64,000 nucleotides of DNA, from the NCBI GenBank assembly GCA_033485155.1, contig JAWQJJ010000005.1, positions 149,077 to 213,076 of the forward strand, written 5' to 3'. The translations under genes and the position numbers were made by a program. Source of the stretch: Methanomassiliicoccus sp. Its GTDB lineage: Archaea > Thermoplasmatota > Thermoplasmata > Methanomassiliicoccales > Methanomassiliicoccaceae. Below, piece by piece: positions 51,993-59,345 of the stretch. Position 1 is the stretch's first letter. Every line of letters begins with the position of its first letter. Below the pieces are notes generated by a model. The model had not been told where the DNA came from and searched no databases. It saw only the letters and a program-made list of their open reading frames with translations.

Positions 51993-53549
51993 TCAGTTAC
52001 CCGCTTCCCGGATGCGACCGAGCACGAAGTCCCGGTCGAGGGTAGAAAGGAAGAACCCGAGCCTGGGCCCCTGCTTCTGGTCGCAGAAGATGCGGTACAG
52101 GGTCTGGAACCCACCCCTGGCGCCGATGGCGGCAGCCTTGGCACAGCCGTACATGGCGTCGTGGATGGATTCCCCCTTCCACTCCACGCTCTCCATCGCC
52201 ACCAGAAGGTCGCGGAGGAAGGTCTTCTCCTGCTCGGTCAGCTGGCAATCGGGCATCGCCTGGCATACCGCAAACTTGACCTCATCGGGGGCGAAGGAGC
52301 TGAGCCAGTAGCGGACGCAATCGACCCGTTGCTTCAGGATGCCCATGTCCTCCGGCGATACCGAATCGTCCACCGCGCCCATGCGGCGGAGGACCGAGAG
52401 CACGCCCTCGAAACCGTCGGTGATCTGGACCAGGGACACGAGGTGACGATACGGCACCTGCAGGGGCAGCTTGGATCGTGGCCCCTCGGGCTGCGACAGC
52501 TCGTAAGCCCGCAGGAGGTCTTTGTCCCTCTCTTCGCAGCCACCGCAGTAGTACATGTTCTCAACCCGGTCGTATTCGTCCACCATGTCCAAGATACCCA
52601 ACCCCGCGTCGTAGTCGATGTGGCGGTTGGTGTTCACCCGGAGCACAATATAGTTCATGACTGAGGCAGGGGTGATGCGCAACGCATCCACACCGGTGAC
52701 CGTCGAGCCGGTGGACTTATGCATCTGCCCCTTTCCCTTCAGCTGCACGAACTCATAAGGAATAGGGTGCGGTGGGTCGATGCCGAAGACCTCCTTCGCC
52801 AGCCGGACCCCGGTATCATACGAGCCCCCGGCCGCCGCATGGTCCTTTCCGAACGGTTCGCAGGTCACCCCGAACACTTTCCACTTGGCGGCCCACTCGA
52901 CCCGCCATGGCATCTTGCCGTCGGCCTTGCGAATGTCCGCCTTCCCAGAGTGGCCGCAGGCACAGCGGTAGGAGACGAAGGGGAACTCGTACCCCTCCAC
53001 CTTGGCATGAGTCAACCGACCGCACTTCTCACATCGCGGCGTGTAAGGGTAAAAATCCTTGGGGACATCCCGACCGGAGACCTCCTTGAGAATCTGGACC
53101 ACGAGATCCTTCTTAGTGATGGCCATGTCGATGACTTCGGCGAACTTGCCCTGCTCGTACTGCTCATGCGTCCACAGCACGTCACAGTGGATGCCAAGCT
53201 CCTTGATTGAGTCGAGGAACGGCTGGATATAGTGCTGGGCATAGTTCTTGTGCTCCCCGCAGGGGCAAGGGATGTAGGCGAGCGGTCGTCCGACCTCAGC
53301 CTCGAAGCTCTCCGGCAGGAAGGGATACCTCTTACGGAGGGGGTCCCAGGAATCGACGAGATAGATCATGCGGACGTTGGCTCCCTTCTTGGCGACCGCC
53401 TTCCTCACCGCCTCCGCAGTGATCGCTTCCCTCAAGGTCCCTACGTGCAGGGTCCCCGATGGAGTGATCCCAGTGTTGATCAGATGGATATCGCCCTTTT
53501 CCAGAAGAGTGTTGGCCTCAACGTCTGCCCAGTGCATGATATCGACCAA
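51993..53549 (-). CDS. lysS: Lysyl-tRNA synthetase, class I
   Basis: A 518-residue class I synthetase found in most archaea. The HIGH-type motif is SGTLHVGTLRE and the KMSKS-type motif is GKGQMHKSTGS. A zinc-binding pair of cysteine knuckles lies between (CEKCGRLTH and CACGHSG), and the C-terminal helical domain closes the protein. Two ATGs (53549, 53537) are possible; the TATA-like GTTTAATTAG near 53572 favours a leaderless start at either. A lone gene next to the feo promoter. Confidence 0.95.
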   Translation of the reverse strand: MVDIMHWADVEANTLLEKGDIHLINTGITPSGTLHVGTLREAITAEAVRKAVAKKGANVRMIYLVDSWDPLRKRYPFLPESFEAEVGRPLAYIPCPCGEHKNYAQHYIQPFLDSIKELGIHCDVLWTHEQYEQGKFAEVIDMAITKKDLVVQILKEVSGRDVPKDFYPYTPRCEKCGRLTHAKVEGYEFPFVSYRCACGHSGKADIRKADGKMPWRVEWAAKWKVFGVTCEPFGKDHAAAGGSYDTGVRLAKEVFGIDPPHPIPYEFVQLKGKGQMHKSTGSTVTGVDALRITPASVMNYIVLRVNTNRHIDYDAGLGILDMVDEYDRVENMYYCGGCEERDKDLLRAYELSQPEGPRSKLPLQVPYRHLVSLVQITDGFEGVLSVLRRMGAVDDSVSPEDMGILKQRVDCVRYWLSSFAPDEVKFAVCQAMPDCQLTEQEKTFLRDLLVAMESVEWKGESIHDAMYGCAKAAAIGARGGFQTLYRIFCDQKQGPRLGFFLSTLDRDFVLGRIREAGN

Positions 53550-53683
53550 TCGCGAAAAGAGAGCGCTCTAATTAAACTATCCCGTTGGGCTGCACGCTCT
53601 CCTCCTTTTTACGAAACGATGGGACTAAGGAAAAGAGGATAAGCAACCTGAGACAATAGTAAAAATTTATGTCGACCCTACAC

Positions 53684-54025
53684 ATGATAAAGGCCGTAGC
53701 GGTCTTGAGGGCCAAGGAGCTGCAGGAGCAGCGCCCCGAAGCCTTGGTCACCCAGGAGTTATTGGAAGATCGGGCGATCGTCTCGGTAAGATTGAATGAC
53801 CGGATACTGGAGACCGACTTCATCGAGTCCAAAAACTCCATCCTGCACCCCCGCAGGTGCAATGAGTACTATGATGTCCTAGGACAGGGGATCAAGCTCG
53901 GGATCATCGTGCCGACCAAGGATGTGGAGGTGGAAAGGGTAAAATTGAAGCGCGTCAAGGGTCCGGACCGCCTTGTCGTCCTCGGCTACGACGAGAACCT
54001 GGGTTATCACCCTGCGGCCGTCTGA
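53684..54025 (+). CDS. Conserved-looking hypothetical protein
   Basis: A 113-residue soluble protein, not recognised. It begins MIKAVAVLRAKELQEQRPEAL, a helical stretch, then beta-rich parts (AIVSVRLNDRILETDFIES; GIKLGIIVPTKDVEVERVKLK) and VVLGYDENLGYHP at the end. The start at 53684 lies 26 bases after GTAAAAATTT, suggesting a leaderless message; the frame also opens at 53669. The next gene, Sec61-beta, has its own promoter. The coding character is good, the function unknown. Confidence 0.55.
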   Translation: MIKAVAVLRAKELQEQRPEALVTQELLEDRAIVSVRLNDRILETDFIESKNSILHPRRCNEYYDVLGQGIKLGIIVPTKDVEVERVKLKRVKGPDRLVVLGYDENLGYHPAAV

Positions 54026-54035
54026 ACCACACCTC

Positions 54036-54048
54036 AAAATATTTAATA
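54036..54048 (+). promoter_or_regulatory. TATA box of the Sec61-beta gene
   Basis: AAAATATTTAATA, centred about 35 bases before the ATG at 54077. Confidence 0.5.
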
Positions 54049-54076
54049 CATTGAGCGATTCTGAAGGTTTGAGCAT

Positions 54077-54247
54077 ATGCCCCCAAAGAGCAAGAAGAAC
54101 ACGGGATTCCAATCCGCTGCAGGCCTCATCCGATACTTTGACAATGAGGTCGACAAGGGCCCGGTATTGAAGCCTTGGTACATCGTTGGCGGGATCCTAG
54201 CTCTCGTCATCATCGTGTCCCTGGCCAAAGTCATCTGGCCTGTTTGA
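54077..54247 (+). CDS. secG: Preprotein translocase subunit Sec61-beta (archaeal SecG)
   Basis: A 56-residue tail-anchored protein: basic N-terminus MPPKSKKNTGFQSAAGLIRYFD, then EVDKGPVLKPWYIVGGILAL and a single membrane helix to the end (LVIIVSLAKVIWPV). AGLIRYF.E and P..V are the marks of archaeal Sec61-beta. It is the non-essential third subunit of the SecYE channel. It is short but complete and has a TATA box. secY and secE are not in the window. Confidence 0.92.
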   Translation: MPPKSKKNTGFQSAAGLIRYFDNEVDKGPVLKPWYIVGGILALVIIVSLAKVIWPV

Positions 54248-54396
54248 TCCGACCCGACCGGAGCTGCCCGGGAGCAACTGTTCTACGTCGCTTCCTACCG
54301 TGGCATTCCCTACCTCGGAGACGCTCGCAGACACCGCAATCGCGTTGGAAATTATTAAATGCGAGTTGCATTGTCCCGGGGTCGAGTGAACGTAAC

Positions 54397-54927
54397 ATGA
54401 CCATGTGGAAAGATCTGCCGGTCGGGAGAGACCCCCCCAATATCATCAATGTGATAGTGGAGACCCCGAAGGGCAGCAAGAACAAGTATGAAGTGTCCAA
54501 GGACTATGATGCGATCGTGCTGGACAGGGTCTTGCACTCCAGCGTGGTGTTCCCTCTCGAGTACGGAATGGTTCCCCGGACGTTCTACGAGGACGGGGAT
54601 GCCATCGACGCCATGGTCATCATGTCCGAACCGACTTTCACCGGTTGCATCGTCGAAGCCAGACCTATCGGTCTGCTCCGCATGCGTGACGAGCACGGTG
54701 GCGACGATAAGGTCTTGTGCGCCGCGACCAGGGATCCCCGCAATCGCGAGTATCATGACCTGCACAATCTCCCTACCCACTACCTGGAGGAGATCGCGGA
54801 GTTCTTCCGGACCTATAAGCACCTCGAGGAGGGGAAGAACACCGAGGTTCTGGGATGGGAAGGTAAGAAGTCCGGTCTGGATTGCATCCTAGCCGGGATG
54901 GACCTGTTCAAACGCAACTTCGAATAA
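54397..54927 (+). CDS. ppa: Inorganic pyrophosphatase
   Basis: A 176-residue soluble class I pyrophosphatase that drives biosynthetic reactions by hydrolysing PPi. KNKYEVSKDYDAI, LEYGMVPRTFYEDGDAIDAMVI (the DGDxxD metal-binding core, here DGDAID) and GGDDKVLCAATRDPR are standard. A TATA-like ATTATTAAATG near 54352-54362 precedes the ATG at 54397. A strong terminator follows directly. Confidence 0.95.
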   Translation: MTMWKDLPVGRDPPNIINVIVETPKGSKNKYEVSKDYDAIVLDRVLHSSVVFPLEYGMVPRTFYEDGDAIDAMVIMSEPTFTGCIVEARPIGLLRMRDEHGGDDKVLCAATRDPRNREYHDLHNLPTHYLEEIAEFFRTYKHLEEGKNTEVLGWEGKKSGLDCILAGMDLFKRNFE

Positions 54928-54936
54928 TAAAAAAAC

Positions 54937-54957
54937 GGGGGCGAGGCCCCCTTTTAC
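54937..54957. terminator. Bidirectional terminator between ppa and the repeat protein
   Basis: GGGGGC-GAG-GCCCCC (54937-54951) is followed by TTTT on the plus strand and, read in reverse, by GTTTTTTT. It can end both convergent transcripts. Confidence 0.75.
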
Positions 54958-56294
54958 TTTTCCTCTTCCTGACGGATGACCCTGCGAGTCTCCGTGGTCG
55001 TCGTCTCCGAGTATTCCGGCGGCTTTTCTTTGTGCTCCGAACTCATCCCCTTCTTAAAGCCGGAGGTTAGTTCCTTAGTAACTGAGGCGGTCTTGCGTAT
55101 GGCCCTGCCGATCACTTCACCGGCACGGTTGGCGAAATCCTCCGCCCCCCTGCTCTCCTCAAGCTCCTTGGCCTTTCCGGAGACCATGTGGGAGACATCC
55201 CTTCCCTTCGCGCCCATGGTCGAGGCCACCTTGCCAGTGTCGACCGACTTAGCCTTTTCGGTGACCGTCTGGGTCATCCCCTTGGCTTTGGAGACCGCCG
55301 CGGCAGTCATGCCCTGCTCCCGGGGCGCCTGCCCCGAGGGTGCCGAGGGATAGTAACCGGAAGGTGCACCCGAGGGAGCACGGCCGGTCGCCTCAGGTCC
55401 ACTGGTGAAGTATTCGCCGGTGGACGCTCTCTCGGTATCCTGGTATCGGGGATCGCGATACACGCTCCCGGTTCCGGCGGGATAGTCGGTGGCCGATCTT
55501 CTGCGTTCTGCTCCCCCTTCCCTGCTGCCCACATCTGGGCCAGCGGTGAAGTATTCGCCGGTGGACGCTCTCTCGGTATCCTGGTATCGGGGATCGCGAT
55601 ACACGCTCCCGGTTCCGGCGGGATAGTCGGTGGTGGAGGGTTTCCTTGATTCCCCGGCCCCTCTTGCTACATCCGGGCCGGACGTGAAGGATTCTCCGGT
55701 AGAAGCGCGCTCGACAGGCGATTCAGGCGATTCTGGATAATAGCTTCCCCTGCCAGCGGGATAGCCCACGGCATCGGACCCGGTCCGCCTCATGTCCTCC
55801 CTGCTCATGTACCTCTGTTCGGATGGGGGGCCCTGCATGCTCGGCCCGCTGGTGAACGACTCACCGGTCGAGGCGGGTCCCCTCGGCTCGGCGTTGGGGT
55901 CACGATATCGGCTGCCAGTTCCAGCGGGGAAATCGGTCTGCCTCTCCACCCAATCAGAGGGCTGCTCCCTACCCACCCCACTGCCCCGCTCGAGCTGGGG
56001 GTTAAGCCCAGGGACCACTCTTCGTTCTACGTCCTGGGTGTCCTCGGGCCTGATCTGCCCCTGTTGCCCATATCTTGGGGACGTTTGAGATGCGCCGGAC
56101 CTCTCAGCCTGCTCCATGGCGATCTGGGCCCTCATATCCTCGCCTCCCTCCTTCATACGACGGACCCGTTCCTCATCATCTAACTTTTTTTGTACTTCCA
56201 TCCTGCGTTGTTCGTTCATCATGGTTTTGTTCTCCTGCTGATCTTCGTCTCTCCTTGCCCCTGGCCGTGGCCTACCCATTAGTACGAAGACCAT
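54954..56294 (-). CDS. Long disordered protein with four Tyr/Pro/Ser-rich repeats
   Basis: Up to 446 residues with no recognised domain. An N-terminal charged helical segment (RRMEVQKKLDDEERVRRMKEG) is followed by four repeat units of about 44-47 residues, each with a YPAGTGSVYRDP-like part and an ASTGEYFTSGP-like part, and then by a basic/acidic amphipathic region (AVSKAKGMTQTVTEKAKSV; SGKAKELEESRG; RAIRKTASVTKEL) ending in RRVIRQEEEK. Low complexity and lack of hydrophobic core suggest disorder. The start is uncertain: 56294 has GGGG nearby, while 56222/56219 follow AGGAG. TTTATATGG near 56340 is a TATA box. Confidence 0.6.
   Translation of the reverse strand: MVFVLMGRPRPGARRDEDQQENKTMMNEQRRMEVQKKLDDEERVRRMKEGGEDMRAQIAMEQAERSGASQTSPRYGQQGQIRPEDTQDVERRVVPGLNPQLERGSGVGREQPSDWVERQTDFPAGTGSRYRDPNAEPRGPASTGESFTSGPSMQGPPSEQRYMSREDMRRTGSDAVGYPAGRGSYYPESPESPVERASTGESFTSGPDVARGAGESRKPSTTDYPAGTGSVYRDPRYQDTERASTGEYFTAGPDVGSREGGAERRRSATDYPAGTGSVYRDPRYQDTERASTGEYFTSGPEATGRAPSGAPSGYYPSAPSGQAPREQGMTAAAVSKAKGMTQTVTEKAKSVDTGKVASTMGAKGRDVSHMVSGKAKELEESRGAEDFANRAGEVIGRAIRKTASVTKELTSGFKKGMSSEHKEKPPEYSETTTTETRRVIRQEEEK
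55404..55633. repeat. Two identical 89-base direct repeats within the disordered-protein gene
   Basis: 55404-55492 and 55545-55633 are the same in all 89 bases and are 141 bases (47 codons) apart. They encode repeat units 3 and 4 of the protein, so the unit was duplicated recently or is kept uniform by conversion. Confidence 0.85.
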
Positions 56295-56665
56295 CGGCCC
56301 CTGTTGCCCTGACGACGTAGCTTTTTGGTGCTGACCATATAAACAATTTACTGCTATTGAAAATGATAATACTTATCCAGATTGATTTTTATATTGAAAT
56401 ATATGGTATCCTAAATTATAAAATCTGTAATGAACAAAAAGGTTCTGCGTGCAGCGGGGGTCGGTTATCCTTCGGACGATGATCGAAACATCTTCAACTT
56501 GTCCTGCGGCGAGCGAGGTGTTCGAACGCCATCATCACTGTGAGCTCCGCTCCCAGCAGCTCCTACGCCCCATCCAGTCCCGCTCCGCCGGCGCCTTCGA
56601 CATTCGTCATCCGGGCCGAACCGGCCATCCCCTTCTTTAAATAGACTGGGTTGAGATTATTGATC
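56295..56665. other. Intergenic stretch with divergent promoters
   Basis: The AT-rich part (about 56330-56440) holds the minus-strand TATA box TTTATATGG of the repeat protein and plus-strand TATA-like AAATTATAAAATC near 56411. The G+C-rich remainder has one weak frame (56449-56640) that I do not accept as a gene. The TATA box TTTAAATAG at 56636-56644 serves the next membrane-protein gene. Confidence 0.4.
56636..56644 (+). promoter_or_regulatory. TATA box of the small membrane-protein gene
   Basis: TTTAAATAG, 26 bases from centre to the ATG at 56666, indicating a leaderless message. Confidence 0.6.
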
Positions 56666-56998
56666 ATGGCCGATATTCTGAGCACGGCAATTGGCTTCTT
56701 GATTGCACTGGTGATCAGCACCATCATCATCTACCTGGTGGCCAAGTTGACGGGGGAGAAGGAGGGCATCGGGACTGCGGTGCTGGCCGCCCTTATCGGT
56801 ACCGTCATCTATACTATCACCTACTGGCTACTGGGCAACGGGCTGCTGGCCGCGGTTCTTGGAGGCATCGTGTGGCTGCTGGCCCTGAAGGGGTTATACG
56901 GCATAGGCTGGCTCAAAGCGCTGCTTGTAGCCATCCTCATATGGATCATTACCGCCATCGTCGGGATCTTCCTTCCCACCCTGACCGGCCCGCTGTAG
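56666..56998 (+). CDS. Small polytopic membrane protein
   Basis: A 110-residue protein that is almost all membrane helix, four segments: ILSTAIGFLIALVISTIIIYL, GTAVLAALIGTVIYTITYWL, GLLAAVLGGIVWLLALKGLY and ALLVAILIWIITAIVGIFLP. Not assigned to a named family. The ATG at 56666 follows the TATA box by 26 bases; the frame also opens at 56651, closer to the box than transcription would allow. Confidence 0.62.
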   Translation: MADILSTAIGFLIALVISTIIIYLVAKLTGEKEGIGTAVLAALIGTVIYTITYWLLGNGLLAAVLGGIVWLLALKGLYGIGWLKALLVAILIWIITAIVGIFLPTLTGPL

Positions 56999-57090
56999 GT
57001 GCCGTATAGATCCAGTTGCTGAGCCACATCGATACAGTTGGAGGCCTCACCGTCCGCTACCCGTGGAAAGGAAGCGGACGATAGGAAGCA

Positions 57091-57639
57091 TCAGAGGGAT
57101 TGACCCAAAGACCGTGCCTCCTTCAGCAGGTCCTTACGCTCCAAGACCGCATTGGGACTTCCCCCGGCGGCCATGTTAACCGCTCCCACCTTGACGAAGC
57201 CGTAGGTGGTGAGGAGCTTGTCAAAGTCCTTGAATACGGTGTCGAACAGCCTGGGGTCCGGGTTGCCCTGGCTGGTGATGACGACGGCCTTCTTCCCCTT
57301 GGGCAGTGTCACCGTGAAGTCGGGATTAAGGAACACATACATACGGTCGATGAACGCACGGAACTGGGAGGTGAACTGCCAGTAGTATATGGGCGAACCG
57401 AAGACCACCGCGTCGGCGGTCCTCATCGACTCCATGAGCCGGGACATGTCATCATTGAGCTGGCATCGGTGGTGGGTCTTGCAGTACATGCAGGCCTGGC
57501 AACCCTTATAGTCCATCTGATTGAGATTATACTTCTCCACCTGGCCGCCCTTCTCGGCGACGGAGCTGAGGACCTCTTGTACTAACGTCTCCACGTTCCC
57601 GTTCTTGCGCGGACTACCTACGATACCGATGACTTTCAT
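57091..57639 (-). CDS. Flavodoxin-family iron-sulfur flavoprotein/NAD(P)H-dependent FMN reductase
   Basis: A 182-residue protein with an FMN phosphate loop at the start (IGIVGSPRKNGNVETLVQEVL) and a cysteine motif CQACMYCKTHHRC at about 49-61, as in archaeal iron-sulfur flavoproteins and related reductases. GSPIYYWQFTSQFRAFIDR is the flavin-ring loop. The start at 57639 gives MKVIGIVGSPR; an upstream in-frame start at 57669 is less likely. It probably moves electrons between ferredoxin and small acceptors. A divergent flavodoxin lies next door. Confidence 0.82.
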   Translation of the reverse strand: MKVIGIVGSPRKNGNVETLVQEVLSSVAEKGGQVEKYNLNQMDYKGCQACMYCKTHHRCQLNDDMSRLMESMRTADAVVFGSPIYYWQFTSQFRAFIDRMYVFLNPDFTVTLPKGKKAVVITSQGNPDPRLFDTVFKDFDKLLTTYGFVKVGAVNMAAGGSPNAVLERKDLLKEARSLGQSL

Positions 57640-57785
57640 TCCGATCGAGCCAGGTAATCGGTTTCCCATACTTCAATACCGTGCCCGTTCCGCCCGCGAG
57701 GGCCTTCGGCACATCCTCGGACCGGGGGGTGATACTTTTAATTTATAGAACACGATAATGCTAGCACCGGATGGTGAGTGGTAAG

Positions 57786-58250
57786 ATGAAGGTTCTCATA
57801 GTATACGATACGGTGTCCGAGGCCAAGGTGACCGGCAAAGTCGCCGACGCGGTGACGGTGGCGATGAGGGAGACGGGGGCCTCGGTGGAGGCGTACTTCG
57901 TAGAGGATGCTGGCAAGATGAACGTCAAGGACTTCGATTGCCTGATCGTGGGGGCACCGACGATGGCATGGCGGCCATCGAAGCGGATGAAGGGTTTCCT
58001 GGCCAGCCTCAAGGGCACCGACTTCTCCGGCAAGTCGGCGACATCGTTCGACACCCAGATGAAATCGAGCCTGAGCGGCAATGCCACCAAGCATATGGAT
58101 AAAGAGCTTATCGGACTGGGGTTCAGGCTCGTTTCGCCAGCCTTGGTCGCCTACGTGGAGAGCAAGGACCGGATGTACATGCTCATGGATGGTGAGCTGG
58201 AGAAAGCCAAAGCGTGGGGCAGAGAGGTGGCCAAGGCGCTGGCAAAGTGA
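57786..58250 (+). CDS. Flavodoxin
   Basis: A 154-residue flavodoxin-fold protein: MKVLIVYDTVSEAKVTGKVADAV replaces the usual T/S-rich phosphate loop with DTVSEAKVTGK, and LIVGAPTMAWRPSKRMKGFL and VSPALVAYVESKD are the other flavin contacts. It probably carries low-potential electrons. Start at 57786 has GGTGAGTGG upstream; 57771 is an alternative. It is divergent from another flavodoxin-family gene. A 10-bp hairpin terminator follows. Confidence 0.82.
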   Translation: MKVLIVYDTVSEAKVTGKVADAVTVAMRETGASVEAYFVEDAGKMNVKDFDCLIVGAPTMAWRPSKRMKGFLASLKGTDFSGKSATSFDTQMKSSLSGNATKHMDKELIGLGFRLVSPALVAYVESKDRMYMLMDGELEKAKAWGREVAKALAK

Positions 58251-58288
58251 GCGCCCATCGATCGGATGAGCTTAGAAGTGCATCGAAC

Positions 58289-58317
58289 GCAGGGCGCACC
58301 GCCATGATGCGCCCTGC
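58289..58317. terminator. Hairpin between convergent genes
   Basis: GCAGGGCGCA (58289-58298) pairs perfectly with TGCGCCCTGC (58308-58317) around nine bases, between the flavodoxin and the BioD-like gene. It has no long T-run, so its terminator role is inferred from position. Confidence 0.45.
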
Positions 58318-58343
58318 CGATGAATAATTTGTTTAGTGGAGTT

Positions 58344-59345
58344 TCAGTCCTTCCAGACCTTTTCCAGGTCAACGTGCCGGCGGACCATCTCAGCCACCAT
58401 GTCGATCTTAGCGGTGTCCGAGGGGTCTATGCGAGCGATCAGATTGTCCACCATGTCTGCGGCGACCTGCGTACCGTGGCCGACCAGGAGGACCGGCACC
58501 TGCATATCCTCGGCCTTGGCCAGGATCTGGTTGTCAGGATACAGTCCACCGGTCAGGATGAGGCAGGAGGTGTCGGTGCTGAGTGCGGCCATTAGCATGT
58601 CCGACCGGTCACCGCCGGTGATCATAGCCTTGCGGTTCAGCCGGCGCATTTCCTTCATTGCCGATTCGGCGGTCATACCGCCGACCATGATCTTCTCCAC
58701 GCTACGGTTGAGACCTTCCACTCCGGCAAGGACCTCGGCGTTGAGGCCTTCCACGATTTCCTTGACGTGGGGATAGTTGAGCTCCTCCATAGCCGGGATG
58801 GTGCCCAGGACATCGACCCCGCCGTTCTTGACCAGCCTTTCCACTCCGGGGTCGTTGCACATGTTGAGGATGACCCCCTTTAGCTTCTGGCCGTTCGCTT
58901 CCATGAGCCGCTGATACACGGTGATCATGTCGATCGCCTCCGGCGTACCGGGGGAGATGAGGATGACCTCGGCGTTCAGCTCCTTGGCGATAGCCATACC
59001 GTCCATGTGGTGCCTGGCGCCCGTGCTGAAGAGCTGCGGCCCTTCGACCATCATGAACTCAGCCTCGTCCTTGACCTTGTCGAACCCATCTATGACGCTC
59101 TGAATGCTGACGGGATTGAAGGTGTCGTACTTCAAGGGGGAGAGCATCTCCTCGCTGGCTTCGAGGCCCAGCGCCACTTTCATCATGTGAGCGTCCCGGT
59201 CCACCACCCGGTGGTTGATGCACAGGACCTCCTCGCGGAATGGCTTGTAATATCCCAGCTTCCCCGAGAAGTTCTTGGCCAGGCCAAGGGCGATCGTGCT
59301 CTTACCAGAGTATTCAAGCACCGAGCTTAGAAATAGTGTCCTCAT
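58344..59345 (-). CDS. BioD/Pta-N-like P-loop protein with DRTGG domain
   Basis: A 333-residue protein whose N-terminal part is a dethiobiotin-synthetase-like P-loop domain (SSVLEYSGKSTIALGLAKN, DAEFMMVEGPQLFSTGA) and whose C-terminal part from about residue 210 is a DRTGG-like domain (MITGGDRSDMLMAALSTDTSCLILTGG; VPVLLVGHGTQVAADMVDNLI). In bacteria this pair forms the regulatory N-terminus of phosphotransacetylase, but the catalytic Pta domain is absent here. Its ATG shares a base with the stop of the ADP-forming acetate-CoA ligase (TAATG), so it probably regulates that enzyme. Confidence 0.8.
   Translation of the reverse strand: MRTLFLSSVLEYSGKSTIALGLAKNFSGKLGYYKPFREEVLCINHRVVDRDAHMMKVALGLEASEEMLSPLKYDTFNPVSIQSVIDGFDKVKDEAEFMMVEGPQLFSTGARHHMDGMAIAKELNAEVILISPGTPEAIDMITVYQRLMEANGQKLKGVILNMCNDPGVERLVKNGGVDVLGTIPAMEELNYPHVKEIVEGLNAEVLAGVEGLNRSVEKIMVGGMTAESAMKEMRRLNRKAMITGGDRSDMLMAALSTDTSCLILTGGLYPDNQILAKAEDMQVPVLLVGHGTQVAADMVDNLIARIDPSDTAKIDMVAEMVRRHVDLEKVWKD

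Noticed and set aside
55404..55633. Direct repeats that could suggest a CRISPR or mobile element
   Set aside because: They are in frame, 47 codons apart, and part of a protein repeat; there are no regular spacers or terminal inverted repeats.
56449..56640. A 63-codon plus-strand frame before the small membrane gene
   Set aside because: GTG start without ribosome site, no family resemblance, and an Arg/His/Cys-rich composition typical of chance frames.
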